Both the position numbers and the translations under genes were made by a program. Shown one piece after another: positions 1 through 11,346 of a stretch of DNA of 64,000 nt. This DNA is from Podospora comata (Eukaryota; Ascomycota; Sordariomycetes; Sordariales; Podosporaceae): assembly GCA_017354895.1 (NCBI GenBank), contig CP071494.1, positions 2,790,001 through 2,854,000 on the forward strand, given 5' to 3'. Under the pieces are notes generated by a model, which worked only from the letters and a program-made list of their open reading frames with translations, was not told the origin of the DNA and made no database searches. The first letter of the stretch is position 1. Each line of letters starts with the position of its first letter.

Positions 1-857
1 TTGTTCCAAAATACCATGGACTCGATACCCGGTCTATTGGACTCGGGGACCTGAGGCGGAGCAACGATCTTGGACTTCTGCGAGATATCGGGGATCAACA
101 GACCGCCAGTCGCTCATCAAGTTAGAGTGTGCTCGAAACATGCAAGTTGGACGCATCATTGCTCACAATACACCTTCTTGGTCACGAATAGGAGGCAAAC
201 TTTACGTCTTAGTTGGACAGTGCTGTCTCAGTCGGGGATGATTGGAGTGCTTCATGGTAAAGGTGGTGGTCACAACAGCTCCGGTACAAGCTACACCTTG
301 CTGGCTCAATATGCCAAACCTGGAAGCGGAGTCCTGTCCTACATTAGCGTGGGCTTCCTGGCCAGTCATCTCTGGATGATGTGCGGGAGTGTGGACTTAC
401 ACAAGTGACGGACAGATATCCCCTGGTCGCACTAAGAACATATGTCAAATCATGAAGCGCTCCATTGCCAGAGCCACAATGCATGCGGCCTGAAAGAGAT
501 CTCGGTGTCTATTTAGATCTGAAATCCGCACCATCGGCCCCGCTGCTTACCTTCCGCCATCGGCTACTCCCTCCGCCCAGGCATGGTATTGGTAATCGCA
601 ATAGCTAACACGAAGGACCATGTCTATTGTTGGTAGCACATCCCTGAAATGGGGACAAGTATCCCGCAAACACCCGCGATATGCGGGCATTTGCATGCTC
701 ACCGTGTTGCCAACAAGTGGCTGTTCTATGATAGATCATAGAGCTCTCCGACTTGAAATGCCTATGGATATCCGACAATTAAACAATCCTTCTCACCAGT
801 CTTCCTTTTCCCTTGTATCTACCTTGCTTGACAGGTACTGACCCTGACTCTACCAGT
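1..857. other. intergenic, no gene recognised
   Basis: Short open frames occur on both strands, but none resembles a known protein and none joins to another across plausible introns. The last ~100 bases before 858 are pyrimidine-rich and look like the promoter and leader of the following P450 gene. Confidence 0.5.
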
Positions 858-2828
858 ATGACGCTACTGCTATCTTTCAAACAACACTTCACGTACCAGC
901 TCTTAGACTACCTAACCATACAGAGCACCATCCTTCTCATACTTCTCGGCATATCAACCTACCAAGTTGTACACTTTCTGCGAGCAAGAAACAGACCACC
1001 ACTCCCAACCAGTCCGCCTGGTGAGTTTCTTCTTGGACACTACCGGCTAGTCCCTGAAGATGCCGCTTTCAAAAAGTATGCAGAATGGTCAAAAGAGTAT
1101 AGTACGTTGCCACTTTACCTTACAACCCCTCACAAAGGGATCAGTACCCGGTTGGGGTCTCTGACAGTATGCAGACAGCGATGTGCTCTTTTTCGAGACC
1201 TTTGGGACGAAGTGGATAGTATTGAACAGCTTGGAATCGGCAACAGAGCTGCTTGAGAAGAGAGGATCAAATTATGCGGATCGTCCGCGATTTGTGATGT
1301 TTGAGGAGTAAGTTCTGAAAACTAACCACCCCTGAGTACCCCTTTTCAACACCCACCTTGATATAGAAGCGCGGATACTTGGATCGAAAAGGGTTTACAG
1401 AATCAACATCGGTAATCGAGCTTTCAACTGATGGAGCCAACACACAGAATGGGCTGGTCCCCAACTCTCACATGGCTTCGCTGGGGGCCAAAATACCACC
1501 TTCACCGCAAAGTCTTACAGCCCCCTTTTGCCAAGTCCAAAGTAGGGCAGTATCAAGACTACCAACTACGAGAGGCGCTGATATGCTGCAAAAGCATGCT
1601 CGACGACCCGGAAAACTGGGTTATAGCCGTTAGACGGTTCGCAGTGGCCATCGTTTTGAAGATATCCTACGGGCTCAACGTCGATAGCTCGGATAGCCAG
1701 TGGATTAAACTGGCGGAAGAGTCAGCCGAAGCGATAGGTAAATCGGGGCCACCGGCAAGTTCGATCATGGATCGATTTCCTCTCAGTATGCTTTTTTCCT
1801 TCACTGGCATGTTGACCGTTGATACCTACTCATCAAATTTCCAGCAAGATACCTACCAACATGGCTACCCTTCATGGAACGCCTCCGCTACGCCCGAACC
1901 TGGCGCCACGCAATAGAAGACATCACCCGCCTCCCCTTCGAAGCAGCCATGTCCTCGCCCACCTCCCCAACCAAAAGCTTTGTCCACCACCGCATGGCCA
2001 TCCACAACTCCAATCTCGAACGGTCTATCCCAAACGACTTCACCATCGAAGACATCAAAGGCGCCGCCGCAACGATAGTCATAGCAGGCAACGACACGGT
2101 ATTTTCCCCTCCCGTCCTTTTCCCACCCCCATATTCTAACCTTTCTAGACCGCCGCCACATTGATGCTCCTGGTATTATACCTCCTCAAAAACCCTCACG
2201 TCCAATCCCTCGCCCATTCCGAAATCTCCTCCCTCCCCCATAATCTCCCCACTTTCTCCTCCCTCCCCTCCCTCCCCTTCACCCACCTCCTACTCCAAGA
2301 AACCTACCGCCTAAACCCCCTCTCCCCCCTCGGAATACCCCACTCCTCCCTCCACCCGGACACCTACAAAGGAATGTACATCCCACCCAACACAATCATC
2401 TACCAAAACATCTGGGCCATGAACCACAACCCCTCCATCTACTCCGACCCCGACGACTTCATTCCCGAACGGTACCTCCCCGTTGACCAAGGCGGCCGAG
2501 GTGAGCCCCTGCCACAGGGAAATTTCGGTTTTGGGAGGAGAGTCTGTATAGGACGGCATCTGGCGGAGAATAGTCTGATGATTGTTTTGGCCACGATACT
2601 CGCTACGATGGAGATTGGCGAGCCGGAAACGGGCGAGGTGGGTGAGGAGTGGAGTTTTAGGGGGCAGGCGTACGTATTTCCTGATGTGAAAAGGTGGGTT
2701 GATTGCTGACAGGAAACAGGATTGTAATGCCGTTTAGGGCTTCGTTTAGGCCGAGGTCGGACAAGATGAAAGAGTTGTTGGATGAGGCTGTTAAAAAGTT
2801 GGATGAAGAGGAGGGGGAAGATCGTTAG
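858..2828 (+). CDS. cytochrome P450 monooxygenase (OrdA/CYP64-like family)
   Basis: Membrane-anchored heme monooxygenase of roughly 490-500 residues. The N-terminus has a hydrophobic anchor (LLILLGIS) and a proline-rich hinge (PPLPTSPPG). The I-helix reads AGNDT, the K-helix ETYR, the meander FIPERY, and the heme loop FGFGRRVCIGRH supplies the cysteine ligand. This loop style is typical of fungal P450s related to O-methylsterigmatocystin oxidoreductase, a very large family with mostly unknown substrates. Five GT-AG introns are inferred: about 1102-1174, 1308-1446, one near 1788-1850, one near 2099-2149, and 2670-2719, the last placed so that the frame continues into the usual IVMPF C-terminus. 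The ATG at 858 precedes the membrane anchor directly. It stands alone, about 35 kb from the sterigmatocystin-type cluster, so I do not assign it to that pathway. Confidence 0.85.
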
Positions 2829-3066
2829 TTAGTTGGGTTATCGTGGAGGTGGTGCTCGTGGACGCGACCCAAGTATTAAAAAGTATTTTAGCTCGTTGTA
2901 TCGACAGTAACGCTCCATATTTACCGGATCCCAAGCCCGAGTCATACCCAATATATGTACAAAAAAGAGTATGGCGCTCTGCACCGAGTCCAGTCTGGTG
3001 TGCAGAGTCCGCCGGGTATCATTAGTTAAGTGTAATATTTCCGCTGAACTGAACAAATGAACGCCG

Positions 3067-4090
3067 TCATAGCTCATCATCATCATTATCGCCCCCTGGG
3101 ACGAACGAGTCCCCTGGCCCACCAGTCCCCTCGTAGCCCTGCATCGTCTTGCAGTCAAGATAGTTGTTCTCGATAAACGGAGTGGCGATTTGCACCCCGT
3201 AAATCTCTGTCCACTCCTTATCTGCCCCTTGGAACAAGGCATTCGTCCTCGCCTTGACACTACCCAGCACAGCCCTAGGTGCATATTCCCCAGTCGACAT
3301 GGTCGTGTTGAACAGTCTGATCATGTTGTCGCATGTCGTACCATTGGCAAAAGTCGGCTGGTTGGTGATGTTCTTGAACAACTCCATCGGGTACGGGCTG
3401 AGGTTCAACGGAAGGCGCTTCATTTCCAACTCGATAAACTCGGCCGAGTTCACGCTTGAGCCCTTGAAGTGCGTGGCGCCGTTGGGTAGTGTCTCGTAGG
3501 CGTCGCAGAGAGGCTCGTACTCGGCTGGAGAGACAATGGTACCATAGGCTCGTGATCCATCCAAAGCAATGTCGTTGGTAGAACTGATAAGCTGCGCTGG
3601 TGCCCATCTGAAGGAGGAATACCCATCACCCATAAAGTCGAGGAACGGAAACTCGAACCCAATACGCTAAGAATAGTTAGCTAACCCGGACCAATCGTCT
3701 TTGTATTTGAAACAAACACACCGAAAAGTCCTCTATCGTGATCCCATATGCCCTGAACTGAACATCGTGATCGTGGGCGGCTTGCAGCATGACAGGGTAC
3801 ATGCCCTCTGGAAAGTCTGGCAACAAAGATCGATAAGCCCCCTCGAGGATCCGGTACTGTGGTGGGATCAGGCGGCGAGCTGACTCGAGGGAGATAGGAA
3901 TGATGGCCAGCGTGGCATTGAGAACTCCGGTTGCACTGTTTGGAAATGATTCGGCGAGTATGTTTGGGAGGTCTTGCGAATAGCATACGCCGCCATTTGC
4001 CGGAGCTGACTTCCCAAGGCTGAGGAAGAGTGATGATAGTACCAGAACAAAGGCGGCCGAGATTGGCAGGATAGAAAATGGGAACGCCAT
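3067..4090 (-). CDS. secreted acetoacetate-decarboxylase-like protein
   Basis: About 322 residues in two exons (4090-3722 and 3666-3067; intron with GTGTGT donor and TTAG acceptor). The first ~28 residues are a signal peptide (hydrophobic SAAFVLVLSSLFLSL followed by small residues). The mature part has the layout of fungal proteins of the acetoacetate decarboxylase (ADC) fold: a segment of the type SARRLIPPQYRIL, a proline- and glycine-rich loop, PVMLQAAHDHDVQFRAYGI, and a GDGYSSFRW core strand. Several N-x-T/S sites suggest glycosylation. The C-terminus is strikingly acidic (GGDNDDDEL). Whether it is an enzyme is unknown; I do not see a clear Schiff-base lysine in the expected context. The ADC call is by pattern and is moderate. 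Confidence 0.65.
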
Positions 4091-5404
4091 GTTCGATCAA
4101 TGCTGCTTTGCCGATGATTTCCAAGGGCTGTGCAAAGGGAAATATGAGGGGGACGTAGCGAATCCAGACAGAACCCGCTTACCACCACACAGGACTCAAC
4201 CAAAGTTGAGTAGAAAAAAGAGCAATGTTAAAAATCAATCGCAAATGACATAACAAGAGGGAAAGAAGAAGACCCAAAGGAGTGTAGGTTCATGAGATGC
4301 GGTCACCCAGACCTTTTGAGTGAAGTGCACTTCATTGTCCTGTCCCTCCCATTGCCCCTGGGCGGATGGGCGCTGGGCCCGGGGGAAGCAAGACAAGCTC
4401 CATCCGGGATCTGTTACATGCCTCCAACCTTGACATTTCGGACGGGCCAGTACATCCGTTTCGGAAGGGGGTGGATGCGAGACCAGCTCTTCCCTGACGG
4501 GAGTGCGTGGGCCAAGACCAGATCTCCAAAGTGCCCTTGGGGTGCCCCCTTGTCCACGTGCGGTCCCGAGAATGGCCCACGGGACTGGCGACTGGCACAG
4601 CGAATTGAATGGGAGCACCAACACACTACACTTGGAGGCGCGGAAGTCAGCGTTGCCGAAGGCTAACAGCGATAGTGGACGACAACTGGCGACCAACAGC
4701 CTGCTGCCCGCACGCCATGAGGAACATGAGGGAGATGCGGATAGCGGCCTAAAATGGGCAGAAAGAGAGAGAAAACTGAAAGTGGGCGTTACGCAGGGCG
4801 GGAATACCCAGTGTCGTGCCTAGGAGATCAAAAAGAAAAGGTCCCTGGGCCTCGGGGGTAGGCCGTGTTTCGTCCCGGATGCTCAGTGTTCCGGCGCACG
4901 CCGCAAGACCCTCCAAAAGTCAGCCCGCCAATTGGAGGTCATCTTTTGCCCTTGTTCCGGCGTGTTTCTGCGGGATTCTTGGCGGCATCATGAAATATCG
5001 ATTCTTCGGCATGTTTCGGTGAAAACAATAGCGCTTTTTGACATGTCGTCAATCTTTGGTGGTGTTGTTGAAGTCAAGACTGAGATGCGTGGTCAAGGTT
5101 GATGGGCAGGTGGGAGATGCAAAGATGCGGGAGGTGCACGGGCCACTGAAGACCTGGAGCTGCCTGGCTACATCGCAGCTGCAAGCGGCCCGGCGAACTC
5201 AAGATCCGTTCTTCGTTGTGGACGGCAAAAAAAGACAGCGCAGATCAAAATCTCTGTTTCTTCCACGGGATGAGGAAAACAATCCATCAAGAGAGGATAT
5301 TTTGGGCAATTCCGATATGTTACCCTCGCGCTACACGCCAGTTGTCGCCTCTTTGTCGATCTGTTCCAGAAGGTGTGAGGGCAATGTTTCAGGAACGCTA
5401 CAGA

Positions 5405-5881
5405 TCACTCACCTCCTGTCTGGCAGCTGTCCCGCAGCCGGTGACAACTGTCTTCAACGACCACGAACACTTCTCCCCAGCTCAACACACACAAGCCGCA
5501 AGTCCGGCACTTGGTGGACCGACAAGACAAGAGTTTTGCTAGTTCGTCTAGTGGATGTCGTTTAGCTATTTTAAGATCTTTATCCAACAAGAGACAGCCC
5601 GGGAGATCCCAGCGGAGTGACATCCCGGAGCCGACTCGCACCAACATGTTCGGACGAAGGCTGTGATCAATCCACCATGCTGAACCAGGTGTTGACTCTA
5701 ATGGGCGGGCATCATGGCATTGATACGCCAATATTTCACTATCACTATCCTGATTCTCACCCTCATCCGAATCTATGGCTTTCGAGATATCAAAGTCTTT
5801 AGGGTCCCCCATGTCAGGCTCTGTTCTTTGGTTGGAGGATACTTTTTTCACGTGGCTATTAAGAGTCGCGAGGCATAGCAT
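5405..5881 (-). CDS. hypothetical protein, weak candidate
   Basis: A 158-codon open frame from the ATG at 5881. The product has an acidic patch (DSDEGENQDSDSE) and a cysteine-rich stretch near the end (CRSTKCRTCGLC) but matches no family I recognise. It lacks clear signs of selection, such as a known motif or a matching exon, and could be chance. Confidence 0.2.
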   Translation of the reverse strand: MLCLATLNSHVKKVSSNQRTEPDMGDPKDFDISKAIDSDEGENQDSDSEILAYQCHDARPLESTPGSAWWIDHSLRPNMLVRVGSGMSLRWDLPGCLLLDKDLKIAKRHPLDELAKLLSCRSTKCRTCGLCVLSWGEVFVVVEDSCHRLRDSCQTGGE

Positions 5882-6312
5882 CACTCTGTTGGTCTGTTTG
5901 TTAGAGTGACCGGGAATAGGGGCATTGCGGACTTACTGACCACAATATGTACTGCAGCTCAAGGCAGATGACACTCGCAAGACAGTGGTCTGAAGGTCAA
6001 ATGGCCTTGTGAGGCGTTCTCAATGATGGATAAGGCATCTTGGTACAGTTCGCGTGACTTATCAGCGTATTGACTATGAATTGGTAAGCAAACGGCCCGA
6101 AACCTCCTCAGCACCTTCAGTTAAGCACGTTACACTGTTGAGTTTGTGCTTGAGATGGATACTATTTCATCTGTCGGCAATCGGCCTTGTGGGCCCAACG
6201 AGGATCCCCACACAAAAAATGACCCAGATTCATATCACTCTCTCTTCATCTGTTTATTATCTCGAGGCATGAGGTCTCACGATTGACAAGCCTCCCCACT
6301 AAAAATGGTATT

Positions 6313-6588
6313 ATGACTAAAGCAGCAATGTATTCCGGCGGCGGCGACAACTCTACCTACGAGGGCAGCCTGGGCGGCGGCAGCTCTGGCGGTTACGCGC
6401 CTGCCATCCCTACTCATCGAAAGAAACCCGCTCTTCCGGACCCCACCAATAAGGAGACCTGGAAATTTCCTGGTTATAACGACAGCAATGGTGGCAACGA
6501 GGGCAAGGGAGGTCACGGCGGCAACAGTGATGGTAATGGTGACAACAATCGCCAGGGGGGCGGGGGCGGCAGCGGTGTCAGGACCTAA
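6313..6588 (+). CDS. small glycine-rich protein, candidate
   Basis: A 91-codon frame from the ATG at 6313. The product is rich in Gly, Ser and Asn, with runs such as SLGGGSSGG and GGGGGSGV around a short basic and proline-containing centre (THRKKPALPDP, WKFPGY). There is no signal peptide and no recognised domain. The upstream 60 bases are pyrimidine-rich, as in a fungal leader. The opposite strand is also open (6277-6720) with a low-complexity product, which weakens the call. Confidence 0.35.
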   Translation: MTKAAMYSGGGDNSTYEGSLGGGSSGGYAPAIPTHRKKPALPDPTNKETWKFPGYNDSNGGNEGKGGHGGNSDGNGDNNRQGGGGGSGVRT

Positions 6589-7202
6589 TGTGGCTGGAGT
6601 TGAACTCTCAACAATAATGCTTAGGCAGTTCGGGGTATTCGCTGGGAATGGACTGGATCTCTGATAGAACTGGCGCATTTGGTGTTTTTTGGTAGTTTTT
6701 GGTGGGTGAGGCAGATGCAATAGTTTTCTTGTCGCTTGGAAGGCAGTTGATTTATTCTCAGAATTCGCGTTTGTGTGCCCTGATTATCAATTTTTCAATG
6801 TCGAGATGTGCGCATTATCGTCGTGATTGATGTAGGGATACAGTTTTGAGACAGTGTATGACTAGAGAGTGTGTTGCATATGGGCGGTGTTTAAATACAA
6901 CATCTTGTATTATATTTCATCACGCTTCGCGATTCGCAACGCTGATTGGCTGGAGCTGAAAGGGGTTACCGTAATATTCACGGTTGTACGCTAAGCACCT
7001 GAATCACAGGGTTCACAGTTATTATTCTTTATGTTATTAGGCCGCCTTAAGGATAGCTCGCTATGACTCGGCATGAAGAGAAAATGATCAATTTCACGAC
7101 TCATCTATAAATTCTGTGTTCAAAGCGCGTCCGTAGACAGAGTTCTTAAAAATTCCTTCACTTTACCCTCCCATCTGAACTTCGTTTGTGAAAGTCGACA
7201 TC

Positions 7203-8916
7203 ATGGACGCCGGTCGTGGAGACTTCATGGCCAAGTTTTTCGGCGAGATCATGCCCATGGTCGAAGCTGGCCGCCCTGTCGCCAAAGTCTCAGCGCGTCT
7301 CGCCAACCAACGGGCGTATAGCAAAGGGACCACCGCCGAGAAGCAAAAACCCAAAGATGGCATTCTCACCGCTCTGTCCCAGATCAAGGCAATCGGATCG
7401 TTCGCGTCGTTCAAATCTGTCTTTGACCCTTTAGAGCGTCGTCTCGTTGTCAAGAACGTTGGGCCCATCAAGTTTCCAATTACCAAGTTACAGACACGCC
7501 AGTTGATCAAGAGAGCTCGTCAGGCCCCTTACGACAAAGGCAACAAGACCCTCGTCGACACCAGCGTCCGCAAGACGTGGGAACTGGATTTCGCATTTGG
7601 AAGACGCAGACACAGGAAAGAGCGAGATCACTTTGGACCACTCACCCGGCCCGTGGAAAGTATGGCGTGAGTTCAGTAACGCAATGCTCAAGGACATTGC
7701 CACCGACTTGGGCATTTCCACCACCTCCGGCCAGTCCATCTATGCGGAGCCATACAAGCTGCTCATTCACGAGGAAGGCGCCATGTTCAAGGCGCACACC
7801 GACACGGAGAAAATCCCCGGCATGTTCGGCACCCTCATCATTTCTCTCCCGTCAGCCCACCAAGGCGGTGACATTGTTCTCAAACACCAAAGCCAGACCA
7901 CAATCTACAAAACCTCCGAACACAAGCAATCCTGGGCCTGCTGGTACTCTGACGTCTCTCACGAAGTCCTCCCAGTCCACTCAGGCCACCACATCGTCCT
8001 AACCTTCAACCTGGCCATCAGATCCGCAGGTCAAACCATCACCATCCCCCGTCCCATGGCCCCCTGACTCCTCTCCCAGACAGAGACCTTCCGTCGGGCA
8101 GTCACAAAGTGGCTCCAGGAACCAGCAGAAATCAAAGCCCTGTTCAACGTTCTCAGCTACACCTACACCCCCGCCTCCCTCTCCATGCACCACCTCAAAT
8201 CCCTCGACCTCCTCCGAACCCAAATCTTCCACCACCTCTCCACCTCCCTCCCCTTCAGCCTCCACCTCGCCGCCCTCGAACGAGAAGAATGCGTCACCTG
8301 CTCCTACGACTCCGACTGCGAGCTCCCAAGCGGTAAAGTCCGGCGCGTCAACCACAACGCCAAGCGCCCCAATCCCAACATCAAGCCCTGGCACGACCCA
8401 GATGATATTATCAGCGAGGAGCACAGGATCAAGTGGCTCGTCGATCTGGACGGCAAACCCATTGAGGGGGAGGACCTTATATTGACAGAGGGGAATTCCC
8501 TTCAGAAGAGACCGTTTGATAATATTACTGGTGAGGAGACAGGGTGGACGGGGTACATGGGGAATTGGGGACCAGAGGCGACCCATTTGTATCGTGTCAC
8601 GGCGTTGGTTTTGGTGGCTACCGGGACGGTTCCTGTTTCTGTGGATGATGATGACGATGAGAATGTTACACCGGGCGTCGCGGAATCTGGGGCTGCGGCA
8701 TCTGGTATTGATGTACCAGCGGCTGCTGCTCCCGATGTTGCCACTCCCGGTGTTGCTGCCACCGCCGAAAACGATAGGCATATTCGGGTGCCCGTTCCTC
8801 CCTCACGCATGGTTGGTGCAGTTCGCCCGAGTGCCATGCGCAACGGTTATGTTCCCCTCGAAATAGTCACAGACGCGGTTAAGCGCGCTCGAGAGGAGTT
8901 GGGAATGAATCCGTAA
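7203..8916 (+). pseudogene. 2OG-Fe(II) oxygenase-like gene with a frameshift and an in-frame stop
   Basis: Fungal 2-oxoglutarate/Fe(II) dioxygenase-type protein read in three pieces. Piece 1 starts at the ATG at 7203 and runs to about 7598, ending after the family-typical DTSVRKTWELD. Piece 2 continues one frame over (about 7600-8064) and holds the core: LLIHEEGAMFKAHTDTEKIPG with the H-x-D iron pair, the GTLIISLPS strand, and a downstream histidine in SDVSHEVLPV. An in-frame TGA at 8065-8067 interrupts it; the same frame then stays open to 8916. No GT-AG intron of suitable length and phase explains either break. TGA could derive from CGA by a C-to-T change, the kind RIP makes. The reading frames are otherwise well kept, so the damage looks recent, or one break is a sequence error. 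Confidence 0.65.
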
Positions 8917-9110
8917 TCATCGGCGGAATGCATTTTCCTTTTCTTTTTGGATATCAACACATGAATTTGATAACAAATAAAGCATAAAACTTCACACACC
9001 CATACATAGAACTCTAATTAGAACCTTTTCACCTCCATATAACAGTCTCCCTGATTTAGACTTTTTACATCACCCACAAACCTACTTTACCATTTCCATG
9101 ACATATCCCC

Positions 9111-10330
9111 CTAAACCCTCTCTCTCACCACACCCCCCGTCACATTCGCCGGTCCATCCCACTGCAACCTCCCCGGCACCCTCTTCGCAATAACCGGCAC
9201 CCAAACACTATCATACAGCCCCGGCCCCCCATCGGCCGCCCTACTCCCCGGCTCTAAACTTCCCAACTGCCTCTGATCCGTACAACACGGGCTATTAACC
9301 CCCCAAAACGGCCCAGCCGCCCAAGCAGTCCACCCAATATACTCCTCATTCTCCTCCATATACCCCAGCATCCCCTCCAACATCAGTTTACACTCCGTCG
9401 TATTCGAACCCCCAAACTCAGTAACAAACCCCTTCAACCCATGCTCCCTCAACCAACCCGTCACCCCCGCCAAGTTCGCCACCGGATCCTGCGTACAAGC
9501 CGTATGCCCCCCGCTAAAATCCTCATCCAAATACTCATGGATATCCACCGCCAGGTTTTTAATCGGGTCGACAAGTTTGTGAATCCATTTGCTGTTTGCC
9601 TCGTCACCTCCCTTTGTCCAGTAATGCCCACCCGACCAGGCGTTTCCTGGAGTCAAAATCATGTTGTTTGCTCCCGTCGCGCGGATTGCCGTGATGGCGG
9701 CTTGGAGGTTGGAGAAGACGAGCCGGGAGGGCATGCTATGCGGTTCGTTCATTAGACCGAACAAGACTTTTTCGTTGGTTTTAAAGCGGGAGGCGAGCTC
9801 GCCCCAGAAGGCCGCGAACTGGGCTGTTGTCGCGGCGATGGGGTCGGAGGTGTTGCCTATGACGGAGCCGGAGAAGGACTGGGAGGATGGGTCGTTGTAG
9901 CGCATGTAGTTGTGGGGGTCGAGGATGGCGTCTGTTTCTGAGGTTAATGATGGTGAAGGAGAAGGGGGGGAGGAGGAGAGAACATACAAGCGCCCTTGGT
10001 GATGGTGATGTAATCTATCGCCTCTTTAAAGTGCTCAAAGTGAGTCTCGTTGAACTTTGCCCCGAGGCCGTAAGACACGGGGCACATCCTCTCGAGGAGA
10101 AAGGCAACGCGGTGGAGGTTGACCTTGTGGCTTTCGATCATGGTGTCGACGCCAGAGGTGGAGATGAAGGCGTAATCGACGCCGAAACGGCCGGGGAGAC
10201 CGGTGCCGCGGGTTTGGGTCGGACTCCAGGCGCCGAACTCACCGCTTGATTGGGCGACGCCGGCGAAGTAGATCGTTGCGGATGTTGCTGGCAAAGCAGC
10301 AAGTGCTGCCAACGTTGGCGAGAACTTCAT
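9111..10330 (-). CDS. GH5 (subfamily 5-like) endo-beta-1,4-glucanase
   Basis: Secreted cellulase of 387 residues in two exons (10330-9988 and 9931-9111). The first ATG followed by a signal peptide (MKFSPTLAALAALPATSA) was chosen over an upstream one. The mature enzyme starts near IYFAGV and follows the GH5_5 plan: HRVAFLLERM, DPHNYMRY, the acid/base Glu in FGLMNEPH, the conserved His in VDIHEYLD, and the nucleophile Glu in FVTEFGG. It cleaves internal beta-1,4 bonds in cellulose. No cellulose-binding module or linker is visible, so it is a single-domain form. The C-terminus carries an extension of ~60 residues with a CC pair beyond the usual end of the barrel. The intron 9932-9987 gives a perfect frame at KGAY-AILDPHNY. 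Confidence 0.9.
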
Positions 10331-11346
10331 TTTCAACCAGTACCAAGAAAGATGTCTTGTTGCCAAAAACTGACGAGTCCCGGGAAGGAAGCAATCAGTG
10401 AAGAAGGTGTCCGACTTTCAAACATTTTCATCGTGCTTGCCACACGACCATATCATTTTAATAGTAGCCGCAACGAAGCGGGATGAACGAGCGGGTGCAA
10501 TCTATTTTCTGGAAAGCTTGACAGTGAGCCGAAGTCGATCCCCGATCTCCCATCTACTCGGGGCATGTTGCGGCTGTTCTTGGCGAATGGACGCCCGTTA
10601 TTGATGTGATCTTCAGAGGACAATCAATGGGAATGCAAGCTTGGCAAGGATGTGGTGATAACGGCGAGTTGGGAATGGCGGTTTTGGCTTCTGCCCTCGG
10701 AGAAATATGAAGCGGGCAGTCGCGAGGGCGGAGGGAGCCTTTCCGGGTGTGGGTAAACCTGCTGCCGTTGCCGCTGACGTGTGAGAAGAGTGGCAGAAAA
10801 CATCATCGGCACCATCATCACCACCACCAGACATAGAGTCAATCAGGACAAAAAAATAACAAAAGCTCACCGGCCAACTCCGTAGAGGTGGCCGGTTACG
10901 AAACCCTCGGTAGGGTTTTCTTCGTAATGGGGGGGCGGTCGAAGGGAGTATCAAATTCCTTGAAGGCGTTCACGGAGCAGTGCTTTCATACCGGGCATTG
11001 TTAGTTGCCTAATCCGGGCCACCTATGTCTTACCCGCTGAGCCATCTGACCATTTCAGTTACCAGATGAGTGCATAGGTGGTTGCTGAAAGCTGCTTCCA
11101 GGTTGCGGGCACTGATACATATACCGTCAGACACTGTTGCGCCCTCGTATGTTCTCCACGCCACTCGCAACACAAACGCTGGTCAGTTTCATTGCAGGTT
11201 GTTGCGGGCAAAGATCCTGACTGCCTTTGTGTTTTATCTCTATGAACCTGGCTACACTGAACCCAGTCGTCGACTTTCAATCTCCCACAGTTGCATTGCG
11301 CCTCAGACCTTTCGCAGAGACCCAGGCCCGAATCTTTCGACAGACT
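10331..11346. other. intergenic between GH5 and AA9 genes
   Basis: Upstream region of the GH5 gene and downstream region of the AA9 gene. No gene or repeat is supported. A tRNA A-box-like stretch near 11,020-11,045 (minus strand) has no B-box or cloverleaf and was rejected. Confidence 0.45.

Larger units (their letters stand above)
4091..7202. other. gene-poor 3.1-kb stretch
   Basis: Between the ADC-like gene and the 2OG-oxygenase gene I find no recognisable protein. Two open frames are listed separately as weak candidates. The rest is mixed-composition sequence with overlapping open frames on both strands, as expected from GC-rich noncoding DNA. The last ~100 bases upstream of 7203 are a plausible promoter and leader for the next gene. 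Confidence 0.45.

Noticed and set aside
858-2828. OrdA-like P450 as part of the sterigmatocystin-type cluster
   Set aside because: It belongs to a huge family, lies ~35 kb away with many unrelated genes between, and I saw no reason to link it to the pathway.
6277-6720. 147-codon minus-strand open frame opposite the glycine-rich candidate
   Set aside because: Low-complexity Ala/Val/Thr product that mirrors the GGN-rich plus strand.
8030-8079. Intron that would remove the in-frame TGA of the 2OG-oxygenase gene
   Set aside because: GT and AG ends exist, but the length (50 bp) would shift the frame out of the conserved downstream sequence.
11015-11045. tRNA A-box-like sequence on the minus strand (tggctcagcgg)
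   Set aside because: No B-box at the right distance, and neither the D-arm nor the acceptor pairs convincingly.
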